A stretch of 64,000 nucleotides of DNA from a bacterium (GCA_024226315.1 JAAELT010000463.1:1-64000), one strand, 5' to 3'. Counted from the first letter of the stretch, positions 6,699 to 15,309 are shown. Made by a program: numbers and translations. Notes: generated by a model from the letters alone, not told the origin.

Positions 6699-7046
6699 AT
6701 GAAACCTTCAGTCGTCCAAGGCGTCGCCGAGCTCGCCCTCAACGGGTGGCTCACGGAGAAAGAGGTCCCGCACCAGGGACTGGTCGGGGGAGAGGAAGAG
6801 CCGGTGGCCATTTGGACCGCCTACGAGCTCGACGACCACCTCGAGGCCTGCGAGCGGGTACTGGAGCTGGGTTGGATCGCCGACCTGTGCTGCGCCTGCC
6901 CGGAAATCGAAGTGCGCCAGCGTTTCGTGAGCGTGCGCGTTACGACGCCGGGAGTGGGCATCACGGACGAGGACATCGACTTCGCTCGGAAGGTCGACTT
7001 CGAGATCGGCCACGGGCAGAAGCTCTGTGGCCTGACAGTGAACTGA
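6699..7046 (+). CDS. pterin-4a-carbinolamine dehydratase-like protein with a degenerate active site
   Basis: The protein is 115 aa, with AAAGGAG 7 nt before the ATG. The C-terminal half follows the PCD/PhhB pattern: an amphipathic helix with LEACERVLELGWIADLCC, then ACPEIEVR, a strand FVSVRVTT, and GITDEDIDFARKVD. Functional enzymes have H-H-P where this has A-C-P, and T-H-D/G where this has T-P-G. The catalytic histidines are therefore missing, so dehydratase activity is unlikely. PCD-fold proteins also act as dimerisation factors and assembly chaperones, so a structural role is possible. First gene of a two-gene operon. The family assignment is by eye. Confidence 0.55.
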   Translation: MKPSVVQGVAELALNGWLTEKEVPHQGLVGGEEEPVAIWTAYELDDHLEACERVLELGWIADLCCACPEIEVRQRFVSVRVTTPGVGITDEDIDFARKVDFEIGHGQKLCGLTVN

Positions 7047-7101
7047 CGGGACGCCGGGGCCCTTTCCCCGACACATCACACACGACAGAAAGGAGACAGT
7101 C

Positions 7102-7938
7102 ATGAACAGATTCGTCAAACCGTCCAAGACCGTCACGGACGGGCAGAAATCGGCGGCTTCACTGGAGGCCGCCAGCTTCGAGATCGCGGCCGACGTGGCC
7201 GACGCGGTCGAGAACACCTTCCGGCCGTGGTTGGAAGAGGGGGAGAAGCTCCCCGACCAGGAAGAGCTGCGCCAGCACCTGCTGGGGCGCTGGCTGCGCA
7301 ACGTGCGAGACCAGCTGGTGGCAGCCGACGAGGCGCACCAGCAGGCAGTCTGGGCCGAGCGCAGGTTGCGGCGCCGGCGCGACGACCAGTCGGGCACGCT
7401 CGAGGGCAAGATCCGGGACATCCGGTCGACCTTCGAGAAGGTCTACGGCGATGGCCTGGCCGCCGAGGTGGTGGGCCTGGCCAGCGACATCCCAGACGAT
7501 CCGGTGGTGGTCCACCGCTACGCGCGGCGCATCATTCGGATCATGGAGGATCCGGACCTCCTGCTGCCCGAGCCGCAGGTGCAAGGCAGCGCCATCGGTC
7601 CGCAGGACGTGGTCGAGGAGATCACTCCTCACGTCATGAAGCTCGAGGAGGTGCTGCACCTCCACGAGCTGCAGAAGCGCAAGTCGCAGCTCGCCCTGCA
7701 GAACAAGCGGGAGGCGCTGGACGACTTCAACTTCGCCAGAGGCCGTGTCGCCCGCTATCTGGAGGCGCTGTGCTACCTGGCGGGGAAGGACTTCCACGCC
7801 AAACGCGTGCGGCGCTCGTCGCACGGCAGGGCGGAGCCCGACGAGACGTTCGATTCCGACGAGGAGGAGGCCGAGGCCGCCGACTCCGACGAGGACGGCG
7901 TCGAGCAGCCTGAGGAGTCGCCCACGTCTGACGACTGA
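7102..7938 (+). CDS. helical hypothetical protein with acidic tail
   Basis: The protein is 278 aa, starting behind GAAAGGAGACAGTC. It is highly helical: charged helices at about 40-110 (ERRLRRRRDDQSGTLEGKIR), a middle segment PEPQVQGSAIGPQDVVEEIT, a coiled-coil stretch HLHELQKRKSQLALQNKREA, and an acidic low-complexity tail. No known domain, signal peptide or membrane segment. It shares the AAAGGAG-type ribosome site with the gene 55 bp upstream, so they probably form an operon. A strong terminator follows. Function unknown. Confidence 0.7.
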   Translation: MNRFVKPSKTVTDGQKSAASLEAASFEIAADVADAVENTFRPWLEEGEKLPDQEELRQHLLGRWLRNVRDQLVAADEAHQQAVWAERRLRRRRDDQSGTLEGKIRDIRSTFEKVYGDGLAAEVVGLASDIPDDPVVVHRYARRIIRIMEDPDLLLPEPQVQGSAIGPQDVVEEITPHVMKLEEVLHLHELQKRKSQLALQNKREALDDFNFARGRVARYLEALCYLAGKDFHAKRVRRSSHGRAEPDETFDSDEEEAEAADSDEDGVEQPEESPTSDD

Positions 7939-7968
7939 GCGGCAGTGAACATCTGGTAGTTCACACCC

Positions 7969-8001
7969 GGGCGGCCGGCAGCGATGCCGGCCGCCCATTT
8001 T
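7969..8001 (+). terminator. intrinsic terminator of the 6699-7938 operon
   Basis: GGGCGGCCGGCA (7969-7980) pairs perfectly with TGCCGGCCGCCC (7985-7996) across a GCGA loop, followed by ATTTTC. Confidence 0.8.
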
Positions 8002-8019
8002 CGTGCTCGGCCCAGAATC

Positions 8020-8257
8020 GGTACATATCGTGTCCTGTTTTGCCGTTCCTGGGCGTTTCAGGGCGAAAAATACGCTCCCAGGGCGAGAAGGAGCATCTTT
8101 CCAACACCGACAATGTTGTTCCCTGTGGTGTCCGGAAGGCTTTCGGGCGCCGAGAATGCTGTTCCCTGGCTCCGGGAGCATGCTTCCGGCGTCGAAAAAG
8201 TCCCTCCGGGACCTCGGAGAACATCATTTCCGGCCTCGGAATGTACATATCGTGTCC
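8020..8257 (-). promoter_or_regulatory. two GGACACGATATGTAC motifs in the repeat region
   Basis: Minus-strand copies at 8020-8035 and 8242-8257. Both carry the GATATGTAC variant seen at 6461. One precedes and one interrupts the ~42-bp repeat array. Confidence 0.5.
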
Positions 8258-8490
8258 TGCCGGGCGACCCTCCGGGGCCAAAAAACATCTCCTCCCGGCC
8301 CGGGGAACGACATTTCTGGCGCGGAAACTTCTTCCCTGGAGGCCCGGGAAGTGATCTGCGGCACGCCAAAGCTTTCCCCCCGGCTCGGGGAACAACATTT
8401 TCGAGCGCTGAAAGTCCTGCCCTCGGCCCGGTCGGCGACTCTTCGGCCCTGGAAGAGATCCTCCCCGGCAGCGGGGAAGATCATCCCGAG
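8047..8490. repeat. array of about ten degenerate ~42-bp hairpin repeats
   Basis: Units of about 41-44 bp recur, each with a CCCYGG...CCGGGG-type palindrome followed by a CATTTCCGGCGCYGAAA-type palindrome. Clear units start near 8105, 8150, 8175, 8215, 8293, 8335, 8377 and 8420. The operator-like motif at 8242 interrupts one. All six frames are open for long stretches only because of composition; none looks like a protein. Repeats are too degenerate and contiguous for CRISPR. Confidence 0.5.
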
Positions 8491-8554
8491 GGCTTCAGCC
8501 TCGATCCGAGCCCGGACACCCCGTCTCGATCCGGCTCCTCAAAGGCTGCTCCGG

Positions 8555-8712
8555 CGCCGGCAGGCTCGAGAAGCGGCGGCCGCATGGTGCCGCCAGGTCC
8601 GGTCTCATGGCATGTTCGGCGCGATCAAGTACCGACGTGTTGTTCAGGTAGACCAAGGCGCCGAAGACCACGATCGCCACGGCCAGTGACTTCTTGACCC
8701 CCAGGCGCCTCC
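8555..8712 (-). pseudogene. possible N-terminal remnant of a membrane-anchored protein
   Basis: The minus frame reads basic residues (IGRRRLGVKKS), then a hydrophobic segment VAIVVFGALVYLNNTSVL and DRAEHAMRPDLAAP, before drifting into non-protein-like sequence. This looks like the first 40-50 residues of an anchored enzyme whose remainder is gone. No good start codon or ribosome site is visible. Confidence 0.25.
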
Positions 8713-8723
8713 GGCCGATCTTT

Positions 8724-8903
8724 CTATCCCCGCTTTCCCAGGCTCGAGAGGATAGCCGTCACGAACAGGCCCAGCCCCAGTCCCGCGAGGATGCTGCCGA
8801 CGAACGCCAGAGGCGATTGCTGCAGGAAGAAGAACCCGACGCCGATACCCACGAGCACCCCGCCGCCGATCGCCCAGGTGCTCTTGTCGTCCTTACTTCT
8901 CAT
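8724..8903 (-). CDS. 59-aa two-helix membrane protein
   Basis: Starts at ATG 8903 behind AGGAGGATCGAA. A short charged N terminus (MRSKDDKST) precedes two Gly-rich hydrophobic segments, about 10-28 (WAIGGGVLVGIGVGFFFL) and 33-54 (LAFVGSILAGLGLGLFVTAI), then SSLGKRG. Function unknown; the small size and the strong ribosome site support it as real. Confidence 0.65.
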   Translation of the reverse strand: MRSKDDKSTWAIGGGVLVGIGVGFFFLQQSPLAFVGSILAGLGLGLFVTAILSSLGKRG

Positions 8904-8993
8904 TTCGATCCTCCTGATTTCTAGGATGGAACAGGCGCAACGCCGAGTCAATAGCCCTCGACATCCAAGCGCCACGAGAAGCGTAGCCCCCCG

Positions 8994-10667
8994 CTACTCG
9001 CAGTACTTGTTGCCCTTGTCGAAGATGATCCGCCAGGCGCCCGGCTCCTCCTGGCGCCAGATCGAGGTGTAAGTCGACGTCCGCTTGCCCGCGGCGTTCC
9101 ACACCGGCCCGGTGCTGATCGCCAGCTTTCCCGAATCGAGCACTGCGACCGTCTCCGGCTCCCAGGAGAAGGGCGCCTCGGGCTCGGTGAAGAAACCCTT
9201 CCAGTGCGTGGCCACGGCTTCTTTGCCATTCCGGGCGGTCTTCCCCGATAGGAACACCGCCTCCTTCGACAGGAACGACCGAAACGCCTCATGATCGCGG
9301 TCCGCCATCGTCTTGGCGAAGGCGCGCTCGACGTCCGCCACCTGACTTTGAAGGTCAGCCGGTTCGTCCTCGGCGGCTGCGTCAATATCGACTCTCGGCA
9401 TCGGGTAGGTGTTGCCGCCGGTCGTCCAGTCGAGGCGGGTGACCTTGCCGTCTTCGGCCGTGACCACCTCGACCTCGGCATAGTCCTGGAGCGAGAAGAA
9501 CGTCGTCTTCGAGATCGGGATCAGCAGCCAGCCGCTCAGCCGCACGCGGCCGTCGACCACCCGCAGCTCGAAGCTCGTTCCGGGGCGCAGCTGGTAATCG
9601 CCCTCGTAGCTCCGCAACAGCTCAGGATCGACCTGGGCTGCGGTCGCCTCGATCGGCGGCGGGGCGGGCACGTCCTCGCCCGCCCCGATCTTCGGCAGCG
9701 CTTCGCGGATGCGATCGACGGCGCCCGAGGTCAGGTTGCTGGCCAGCACGACGGTGACACCGCTGGCCGCGTCGTAGTCGGCGAAGGCGCGATAGCCCTG
9801 GGCCGAGCCGTTCCACCGCAGATCGCCGCTATCACGTACCAGCAGCTCCTTGGCCCGCGCGCCGAGCCTGCCCGCCAGCAGCGCCCGCTGCATCGCGAGC
9901 AGGTCGCGCGGCGTGGAGAACACCGATCCGGAGCCGACCAGGTGCGAGATGTCCGCGGGCGGCGCGTTGATCAGCCCGAAGGTGTCGAAGTAGTAGCTCG
10001 ACGCGCGGCGCTCGAGGATGGCGCGGGTGCCGGCGTCGGAGGTGTCATCCATGCCGGCGAGGCGCAGCACGTGCTCGGCCAGCAGCTCGGCGTAGGGTTT
10101 GCCGCCCGCCAGCTCGAGCACGCGGGCGAGCACCGAGAAGCCGCCGGAGCTGTAGACGCTCTGCGCGCCGGGCTCGAAGATCAAGGCCTTGCCGGCGGCC
10201 ATCTCGGCCATGCTGCTCGGCGTCTGCGGCCGCGTCTCGTCGAGCGGCTCGGTGACGCGGTGCGGGATGCCGGCGGTGTGCTGCAGCAGGTGCTGGACGG
10301 TGATCTCCTCGGCGCGCGGAAAGTCGGGCAGGTACTTCACCAGCGGGTCCGCGAGCGCGAGCTTCTCCGCCTCCAGCAGACGAGCCAGGATGACGATCGT
10401 CATCGGTTTGTTGATCGAGCCGACGCAAAAGCGCGTGCGCGCGGTATTTGGCACGCCGTGTTCGTGGTTGGCCAGGCCGAAGGATTTCTCGTACAACACC
10501 TCGTCGCCGCGAGCGATCAGCAGCGTGCCGGAAAGGTGCCCGATGTCGAGATACGGCTGAAGGAAACGGTCGACGCGCTTCTCCAGATCGGGAGGTGCGG
10601 TCTCGGCGGCCGAGGGAGCGGCGGCCAGCACGGTGGCCAGGATCCAGATCAAAGCTGATTTTGGCAT
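8994..10667 (-). CDS. secreted serine hydrolase, class C beta-lactamase fold, with C-terminal SnoaL/DUF4440-like domain
   Basis: The protein is 557 aa from the second ATG, at 10667, where AGGAG has proper spacing; a Met two codons earlier abuts the AGGAG. Signal peptide (ALIWILATVLAAAPSAAE). The beta-lactamase/PBP4-like domain spans about 28-320, with S84-x-x-K87 (GSINKP), a Tyr motif YSSGGFS, and HLLQHTAGIP. A middle beta-domain follows, then at about 430-557 a domain like DUF4440/SnoaL (VERAFAKTMADRDHEAFRSF, then SIWRQEEPGAWRIIFD). Probably a periplasmic esterase, peptidase or D-aminopeptidase relative. Substrate cannot be told from sequence. True antibiotic resistance is not implied. Confidence 0.85.
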   Translation of the reverse strand: MPKSALIWILATVLAAAPSAAETAPPDLEKRVDRFLQPYLDIGHLSGTLLIARGDEVLYEKSFGLANHEHGVPNTARTRFCVGSINKPMTIVILARLLEAEKLALADPLVKYLPDFPRAEEITVQHLLQHTAGIPHRVTEPLDETRPQTPSSMAEMAAGKALIFEPGAQSVYSSGGFSVLARVLELAGGKPYAELLAEHVLRLAGMDDTSDAGTRAILERRASSYYFDTFGLINAPPADISHLVGSGSVFSTPRDLLAMQRALLAGRLGARAKELLVRDSGDLRWNGSAQGYRAFADYDAASGVTVVLASNLTSGAVDRIREALPKIGAGEDVPAPPPIEATAAQVDPELLRSYEGDYQLRPGTSFELRVVDGRVRLSGWLLIPISKTTFFSLQDYAEVEVVTAEDGKVTRLDWTTGGNTYPMPRVDIDAAAEDEPADLQSQVADVERAFAKTMADRDHEAFRSFLSKEAVFLSGKTARNGKEAVATHWKGFFTEPEAPFSWEPETVAVLDSGKLAISTGPVWNAAGKRTSTYTSIWRQEEPGAWRIIFDKGNKYCE

Positions 10668-10792
10668 CGTCATCTCCTGAACGAATGCGCGGGGGGCGAC
10701 TCTGTTACGGCGCCAGCCTACCGAAGTTCTGGCGCCCTTCGCGCAGTCGGATGAGATCGGCCGACGGAGCCGTGTTGTATCCTCGCCGGGTC

Positions 10793-12934
10793 ATGAACCA
10801 GCTCCCCGAGGCCTCCGCCGAGCGCTGGGACCGTCAGCTCGCGCTCGCCGGTCGCGCCTGCATTCTACTGCTGCTCATCGCCGCCTGCGTCCTGCAGCTG
10901 CGGACGCCGGTCGTCGGCTGGGACACGGACCTCTGGTACCACCTGAGCCACGGACGCTACCTCTACGACAGCGGGGAGATCCCCAGCTCGACCTATTTCT
11001 CCTTCCTGACTCCCGAGCGCCCCTTCCTCGACTACTACTGGGGGTTCCAGGCCCTCATCTACCCGCTCTTTCTGGGCACGGGCTACCACGGCCTGATCGT
11101 CCTGCGGACACTTCTCTACGGCGCCACGATGACGCTCGTGGCACTCCTTCTGTTGCGTGGCGGACGCCGCGCGTCCCCGGCCCTGGCCGTTGCCGCCGGG
11201 ATCTTCAGCCTCGAGCTGCTGGTGATCGCCGATCGCTCCCTGCTCACGCGGCCGCACACCATCAGCTATCTGGCGATCGCTGCCTTCGTGTACGTGCTCG
11301 AGTGCCGCCGGTCATGGAGCCTCGTACTTCCGTTCGTCGCGGTCGTCTGGGTCAACGCACATGGCGTGGAGTACCCCGTCCTGGTGCTGATCTGCCTGGC
11401 CTACCTCGTGGACGTCTATGCTCGACGCTGGCGCTCTCGGCGGGAGGAGACGCCCCGCGACCTGCGCACTCTGACGGCTCTGGGATTGTCTCTCGCCGCG
11501 ATCTTCGCGACGCCTCATGGCTCGCGCCTCCTGGCGGTGCCGTTCACCTCGACGGACGTGGCCACGTATTACATCGCGGAGCTGGAGCAGCTCACGCTGA
11601 CGGATCTGCTCATGTTCGAGATCTCCGCCGACGGAATCCCCCATGAGACGGCCTTCAATCTGCTCCTGGCCGCAGCAGCAGTCGCCGCCATCGGTCTGCT
11701 CGCCCGGCGCCGCGCGCGTCTCTGCCACCTCCTGCTGCTGGCCGGCTCCCTGGGGCTGTTGTGGCGCGGAGAGCGTTTCCGCATCGAGCTCGCGCTGCTC
11801 ACTCTGCCGCTCCTCTCCGCGGCGTTGGCACGTTGGTCCGGTTCGTGGAAAGCGCCGCGGCGAGGCAGGTCGACGGCCCTGGCCTGTCTCGGCATCGCCG
11901 TCCTCGGCGGCCTGTCGCTGCCACTGATGATTCCCGGCAAGGACTGGGCCTACCCGCTCGCCGGAGTCCGCGTACCGGAAGGGACCACGCGGTTCCTCAA
12001 CGGCCTGCAAGCCTCCGGGGCGGTGATGAATCACACCAACTACGGCGGCTACCTGATCTGGGCGCTCGAGCCACGCTACAAGATCTACATGGACATGGAG
12101 GTGCCGTTCGCCTTCTCGGATACCGACATGTTCCGCGGCTCGGGCTTCTTTGCCGACCCGACCCTCATGACCGGCGTCCTCGCGCAGTACCGGCCGGCGT
12201 TCATCATCGCCCACCTCGACATCCGCGACTTCCCCGAGCGGATCCGCGCCCACCCGGAGTACGCGCCGGTGTTCTTCGACAACGTCTCGGTGCTCTACGC
12301 CGATCGTTCGCGGTTCCCGCATCTCGCCGCGCTCGAGCACGTGGATGCGTACGCCCTTCAGGACCGGCACCTGCCCGAGGTCACCTCGGAGGCGGCGGCG
12401 AAGATGCTGCGCGAGCTGCACGCCGTGCTCGAGATCGTGCCCAACGTCGACGCGGCGAACCAGGCCGCCGCCATCCTCTACAACCGCCAAGGAGAGTACG
12501 CCCGCGCCCGCGGCCACGCGGAAGCGATCATCGCCAGCTCGCCGACCATTCCCCAGGGCCACCTGATGAAGGGCGACGCTTTGAGCGGGCTGGGCCAGAT
12601 CGACGAGGCCCTCCGGAGCTACCGCCGGGCGGCGCGCCTGGCGGAAGACGAGGAAGAGGAGCGCCAGGCCCACCGCTCGCTGGCGATCGCCTACTCGCGA
12701 AACGGCGAGAGCCGCAAAAGCTACCGTTCGCTGCTGAAGGCCATGGGGAGGTTCGACATCCGGGCGAGCTTCCTGGAGCTCCAGAACCTCGCCTCGCTGG
12801 CGCTCCAAAGCGGCGATCTCGAGATGGCGCTCGTCACCTACCGTTTCGCCCGCCTCAAGGTGCCGGCGGAGGAGACCGAGTGGCAGCATCGGATCGACGC
12901 CGCCATCGCCGACCTCGAAGCGCGAAGTCGGTAA
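10793..12934 (+). CDS. polytopic membrane protein, GT-C glycosyltransferase-like, with C-terminal TPR
   Basis: The protein is 713 aa. The N-terminal ~430 residues hold about ten hydrophobic segments, with DTDLWYHLSHGRYLYDSGEI near the first loop, a pattern seen in ArnT/PMT-like and related acidobacterial membrane proteins. A periplasmic domain (VMNHTNYGGYLIWALEP, then YKIYMDMEVPFAF) follows, and a C-terminal TPR region covers about 555-710 (AAAILYNRQGEYARARGHAE, MKGDALSGLGQIDEALRSYR). A lipid-linked sugar transferase is possible. The only ATG fitting the membrane start is 10793, and no Shine-Dalgarno is clear. Confidence 0.75.
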   Translation: MNQLPEASAERWDRQLALAGRACILLLLIAACVLQLRTPVVGWDTDLWYHLSHGRYLYDSGEIPSSTYFSFLTPERPFLDYYWGFQALIYPLFLGTGYHGLIVLRTLLYGATMTLVALLLLRGGRRASPALAVAAGIFSLELLVIADRSLLTRPHTISYLAIAAFVYVLECRRSWSLVLPFVAVVWVNAHGVEYPVLVLICLAYLVDVYARRWRSRREETPRDLRTLTALGLSLAAIFATPHGSRLLAVPFTSTDVATYYIAELEQLTLTDLLMFEISADGIPHETAFNLLLAAAAVAAIGLLARRRARLCHLLLLAGSLGLLWRGERFRIELALLTLPLLSAALARWSGSWKAPRRGRSTALACLGIAVLGGLSLPLMIPGKDWAYPLAGVRVPEGTTRFLNGLQASGAVMNHTNYGGYLIWALEPRYKIYMDMEVPFAFSDTDMFRGSGFFADPTLMTGVLAQYRPAFIIAHLDIRDFPERIRAHPEYAPVFFDNVSVLYADRSRFPHLAALEHVDAYALQDRHLPEVTSEAAAKMLRELHAVLEIVPNVDAANQAAAILYNRQGEYARARGHAEAIIASSPTIPQGHLMKGDALSGLGQIDEALRSYRRAARLAEDEEEERQAHRSLAIAYSRNGESRKSYRSLLKAMGRFDIRASFLELQNLASLALQSGDLEMALVTYRFARLKVPAEETEWQHRIDAAIADLEARSR

Positions 12935-12938
12935 CCGC

Positions 12939-13544
12939 TCAGTCGGTCGAGGGCGAGGCCTTGCCGCCCGCGGTGCTGCCCGGGACAAGCCTCGGCCGAT
13001 CACCCAGCGTCTCATGATACTCGGAGTGGTCCTGCAGCGCCTCCTCCTCGACCCGGATCCGGGTGCGCAGCACCAGGGTATTGCCGGCCGAGAACGCCAG
13101 CGCCGTCAGCCACGCGGTGTGGACGAGCGGCAGCGCCGCGACCTCGACGATCACCGCCAGGTAGTTGGGGTGGCGCAGCCAGCGGTACGGGCCGCGGGCC
13201 ACCGGCGGCTCCCCCGGCACCACGAAGACGCGGGTCGTCCAGCGGTCGCCGAGGCTGGAGATGGCCCAGTAGCGCAGGGCCATCGTCCCCACCACGGCGG
13301 CCAGGGCCACGCCGCCGAGCAGCGGCACGAAGGACCGCTCCAGCCAGAACACCTCGAGCGGCGCGGCGAGGAGCAGTCCGCCGTGCAGCAGGGCCATGGG
13401 CATGAAGTGCCCCTGCCCGACTTCGAAGCCGCCGCGGGCCCGCAGCCGGCGGGCGTTGCGCTCGGTGATCACCAGCTCGAGCAGACGCTCCAGCACCACC
13501 AGGCCGATCAGGCCGACGTAGAGCCAGCGGGTGTCTGCCAGCAT
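12939..13544 (-). CDS. isoprenylcysteine carboxyl methyltransferase (ICMT)-family protein
   Basis: The protein is 201 aa with about five membrane segments and the ICMT C-terminal signature: GPYRWLRHPNYLAVIVEV near residue 117, then RIRVEEEALQDHSEYHE. It lies 20 bp downstream of a type III PKS. The same pairing occurs in Bacillus subtilis bpsA-bpsB, where the ICMT homologue O-methylates alkylpyrones. A similar role is the best inference here: methylation of a PKS lipid in the membrane, using S-adenosylmethionine. Confidence 0.85.
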   Translation of the reverse strand: MLADTRWLYVGLIGLVVLERLLELVITERNARRLRARGGFEVGQGHFMPMALLHGGLLLAAPLEVFWLERSFVPLLGGVALAAVVGTMALRYWAISSLGDRWTTRVFVVPGEPPVARGPYRWLRHPNYLAVIVEVAALPLVHTAWLTALAFSAGNTLVLRTRIRVEEEALQDHSEYHETLGDRPRLVPGSTAGGKASPSTD

Positions 13545-13564
13545 TATCGTTCAATCTCCGGCGT

Positions 13565-14644
13565 CTACCAGCGCAGCAGCACCAGCTCGGAGCAGAAACC
13601 GGGGCCCATGGCGGTCACGACGCCGTAGCTGCCGGGCGCCGGCCGGTGGCTCTCCATGGTCTCCTGGAGCACCAGCAGCACCGACGTCGACGACAGGTTG
13701 CCCACCTCGCGCAGGCTGCGCCAGGTGACGGCCAGGGCCTCGGGGTCGAGCTCGAGTCCCTCTTCCATCGCCTCCAGCACCTTGGGCCCGCCCGGATGAC
13801 AGACCCAGGAGGCGATGTCGTCGCGCTCGAGCCCGTGGTCGGCCAGGAAACTGTCGACGTCGCCGCGCAGGTGGTCGGTCACCATCTTGGGCACGTCGGC
13901 CGAGAGCACGATGCCGAAACCGCGCTCGGAGACGTCCCAGCCCATGACCCCTTCGGTGTCCGGATAGAACACCGAGCGGGTGGCGAGAACTTGCGGACCC
14001 TCGGCCTGTCGCTCGGCGCCGGCCACCACCACCGCCGCCGCGCCGTCTCCGAACAGGCCGGTGGCGATGAGGTTGGGGATCGACAGGTCCTGGCGCTGCA
14101 GGGTGAGCGAGCACAGCTCCACGGACAGCAGCACGGCGACCTGATCGGGATGGGCGACGACGTAATCCGTGGCGCGCGAAATGCCGGCCGCGCCGGCGAC
14201 GCAGCCCAGGCCGAATATGGGCATCCTCCGCACCTCCGGGCGCAGGCCCAGCCGGTTCATCAGCCGCGCGTCGAGCGACGGCGTCGCGACGCCGGTGACG
14301 GTGACGGTGATCAGGGCGTCGACGTCGTCCACCGTGAGGCCGGCGCGTTCGAGCGCGTTGCGTACCGCCTCCGCGCCGACCTCCTGGGCCACCCGGATCC
14401 AGGCGTCGTTGGCCTGACCCCAGGTCTCGAGCTGATCGTAGTCTTCGAGCGCCAGGGCCAGGTGACGGCCACCCACCAGGACGTTGCGGTGCAGCCGCTC
14501 CAGGCGCGAGGGGTTGAAGTGCTCTTTCGACCATTCCTTCCTGAAGGCGGAGAGCAGGGCGTCCTGGTCGTAGTAATGGCGCGGAAACGCCTTTCCCACC
14601 GCGGGGATGCTCGCGGTCGGGCTCGGCTGATGGGGGGCTGTCAT
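13565..14644 (-). CDS. type III polyketide synthase (chalcone synthase-like)
   Basis: The protein is 359 aa, normal for the family. The catalytic triad is visible: C148 (FGLGCVAGAAG), H283 (WVCHPGGPKVL) and N316 (REVGNLSSTSV), followed by GVVTAMGPGFCSE near the end. Bacterial members extend fatty acyl starters with malonyl-CoA to alkylpyrones or alkylresorcinols. The downstream ICMT-type methyltransferase supports alkylpyrone-type products. The start overlaps the upstream membrane gene's stop (ATGA), so the three genes form one operon. Confidence 0.92.
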   Translation of the reverse strand: MTAPHQPSPTASIPAVGKAFPRHYYDQDALLSAFRKEWSKEHFNPSRLERLHRNVLVGGRHLALALEDYDQLETWGQANDAWIRVAQEVGAEAVRNALERAGLTVDDVDALITVTVTGVATPSLDARLMNRLGLRPEVRRMPIFGLGCVAGAAGISRATDYVVAHPDQVAVLLSVELCSLTLQRQDLSIPNLIATGLFGDGAAAVVVAGAERQAEGPQVLATRSVFYPDTEGVMGWDVSERGFGIVLSADVPKMVTDHLRGDVDSFLADHGLERDDIASWVCHPGGPKVLEAMEEGLELDPEALAVTWRSLREVGNLSSTSVLLVLQETMESHRPAPGSYGVVTAMGPGFCSELVLLRW

Positions 14645-15288
14645 TCTTTCGTGGGCTCCACTGTGGCCATCGCGGGTTCGGGCTCGGGCTGATCGTCGGA
14701 CACCTCGGTTTCCACCGAAGCCTCCTCCGTGGCCCCTTCAGGGTCTTCCGTCTCCACCGACGGCGCTTCCAGCGTCTCATCGAGAGGCGGTGGTTCCACC
14801 GCGGTTTCTTCTGGAAGGCTTGGGGGTTCCTCGGGAGTCGCCCACGGACCCAGGCCGGACCGTTTCGCCAGCACCGCCAGGCTCAAACCGCAGACCGAAT
14901 ACAGCACCCACCAGCCGAAGGCCAGCGTCCACCAGGGGTCGTGCGGTTGCCGGGCGGCGACGACGATGGTGATGACCAGGAGGGGTCCGCGAAACACCCA
15001 GGCGACCCAGCCCGCGACCAGGCCGTCGAGCCACCAGGCGTTGAAACGTCCCTGCGCCAGCAGGAACATGGCGATCAGGCCGCTGATCTCCACCAGCCAG
15101 GTGCCGAAGACCAGCTTGCCCGGCACCGCCGGCTGCTCGAGCAGCGCCAGCCGGATGACCGAACCGCCACGCGGCTCGACGTCGAGCAGCTCGACCGCGA
15201 AGCCGAACAGCGCCAGCTCCAGCAGCAGGAGGGGGACGGCGTAGATGATGAATCGGAACAAAGCGCCCAGATGGTAGCCGAGATCCAC
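14641..15288 (-). CDS. integral membrane protein of the type III PKS operon
   Basis: The protein is 215 aa. About four hydrophobic segments in the first 140 residues (FIIYAVPLLLLELALFGFAV, LVEISGLIAMFLLAQ, LLVITIVVAA, LAFGWWVLYSVCGLSLAVLA) are followed by a long acidic, Pro/Glu/Thr-rich cytoplasmic-type tail. No known family. Coupled to the PKS by ATGA overlap, so a role in handling or localising the lipid product is possible. Confidence 0.75.
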   Translation of the reverse strand: MDLGYHLGALFRFIIYAVPLLLLELALFGFAVELLDVEPRGGSVIRLALLEQPAVPGKLVFGTWLVEISGLIAMFLLAQGRFNAWWLDGLVAGWVAWVFRGPLLVITIVVAARQPHDPWWTLAFGWWVLYSVCGLSLAVLAKRSGLGPWATPEEPPSLPEETAVEPPPLDETLEAPSVETEDPEGATEEASVETEVSDDQPEPEPAMATVEPTKE

Positions 15289-15309
15289 CCGGCGGAAAAG
15301 CGGCCCGGG

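Noticed and set aside
8047..8490. CRISPR array
   Set aside because: Units are contiguous and degenerate with no constant repeat and unique spacers; no cas genes are present.
9291..10658. Long plus-strand ORF opposite the beta-lactamase-fold gene
   Set aside because: Composition is typical of an antisense frame in high-GC DNA; the minus frame has signal peptide and catalytic motifs.
8994..10667. Antibiotic-resistance beta-lactamase
   Set aside because: The S-x-x-K is present but the domain arrangement, with a beta-domain and DUF4440-like C terminus, fits esterase/peptidase relatives rather than AmpC.
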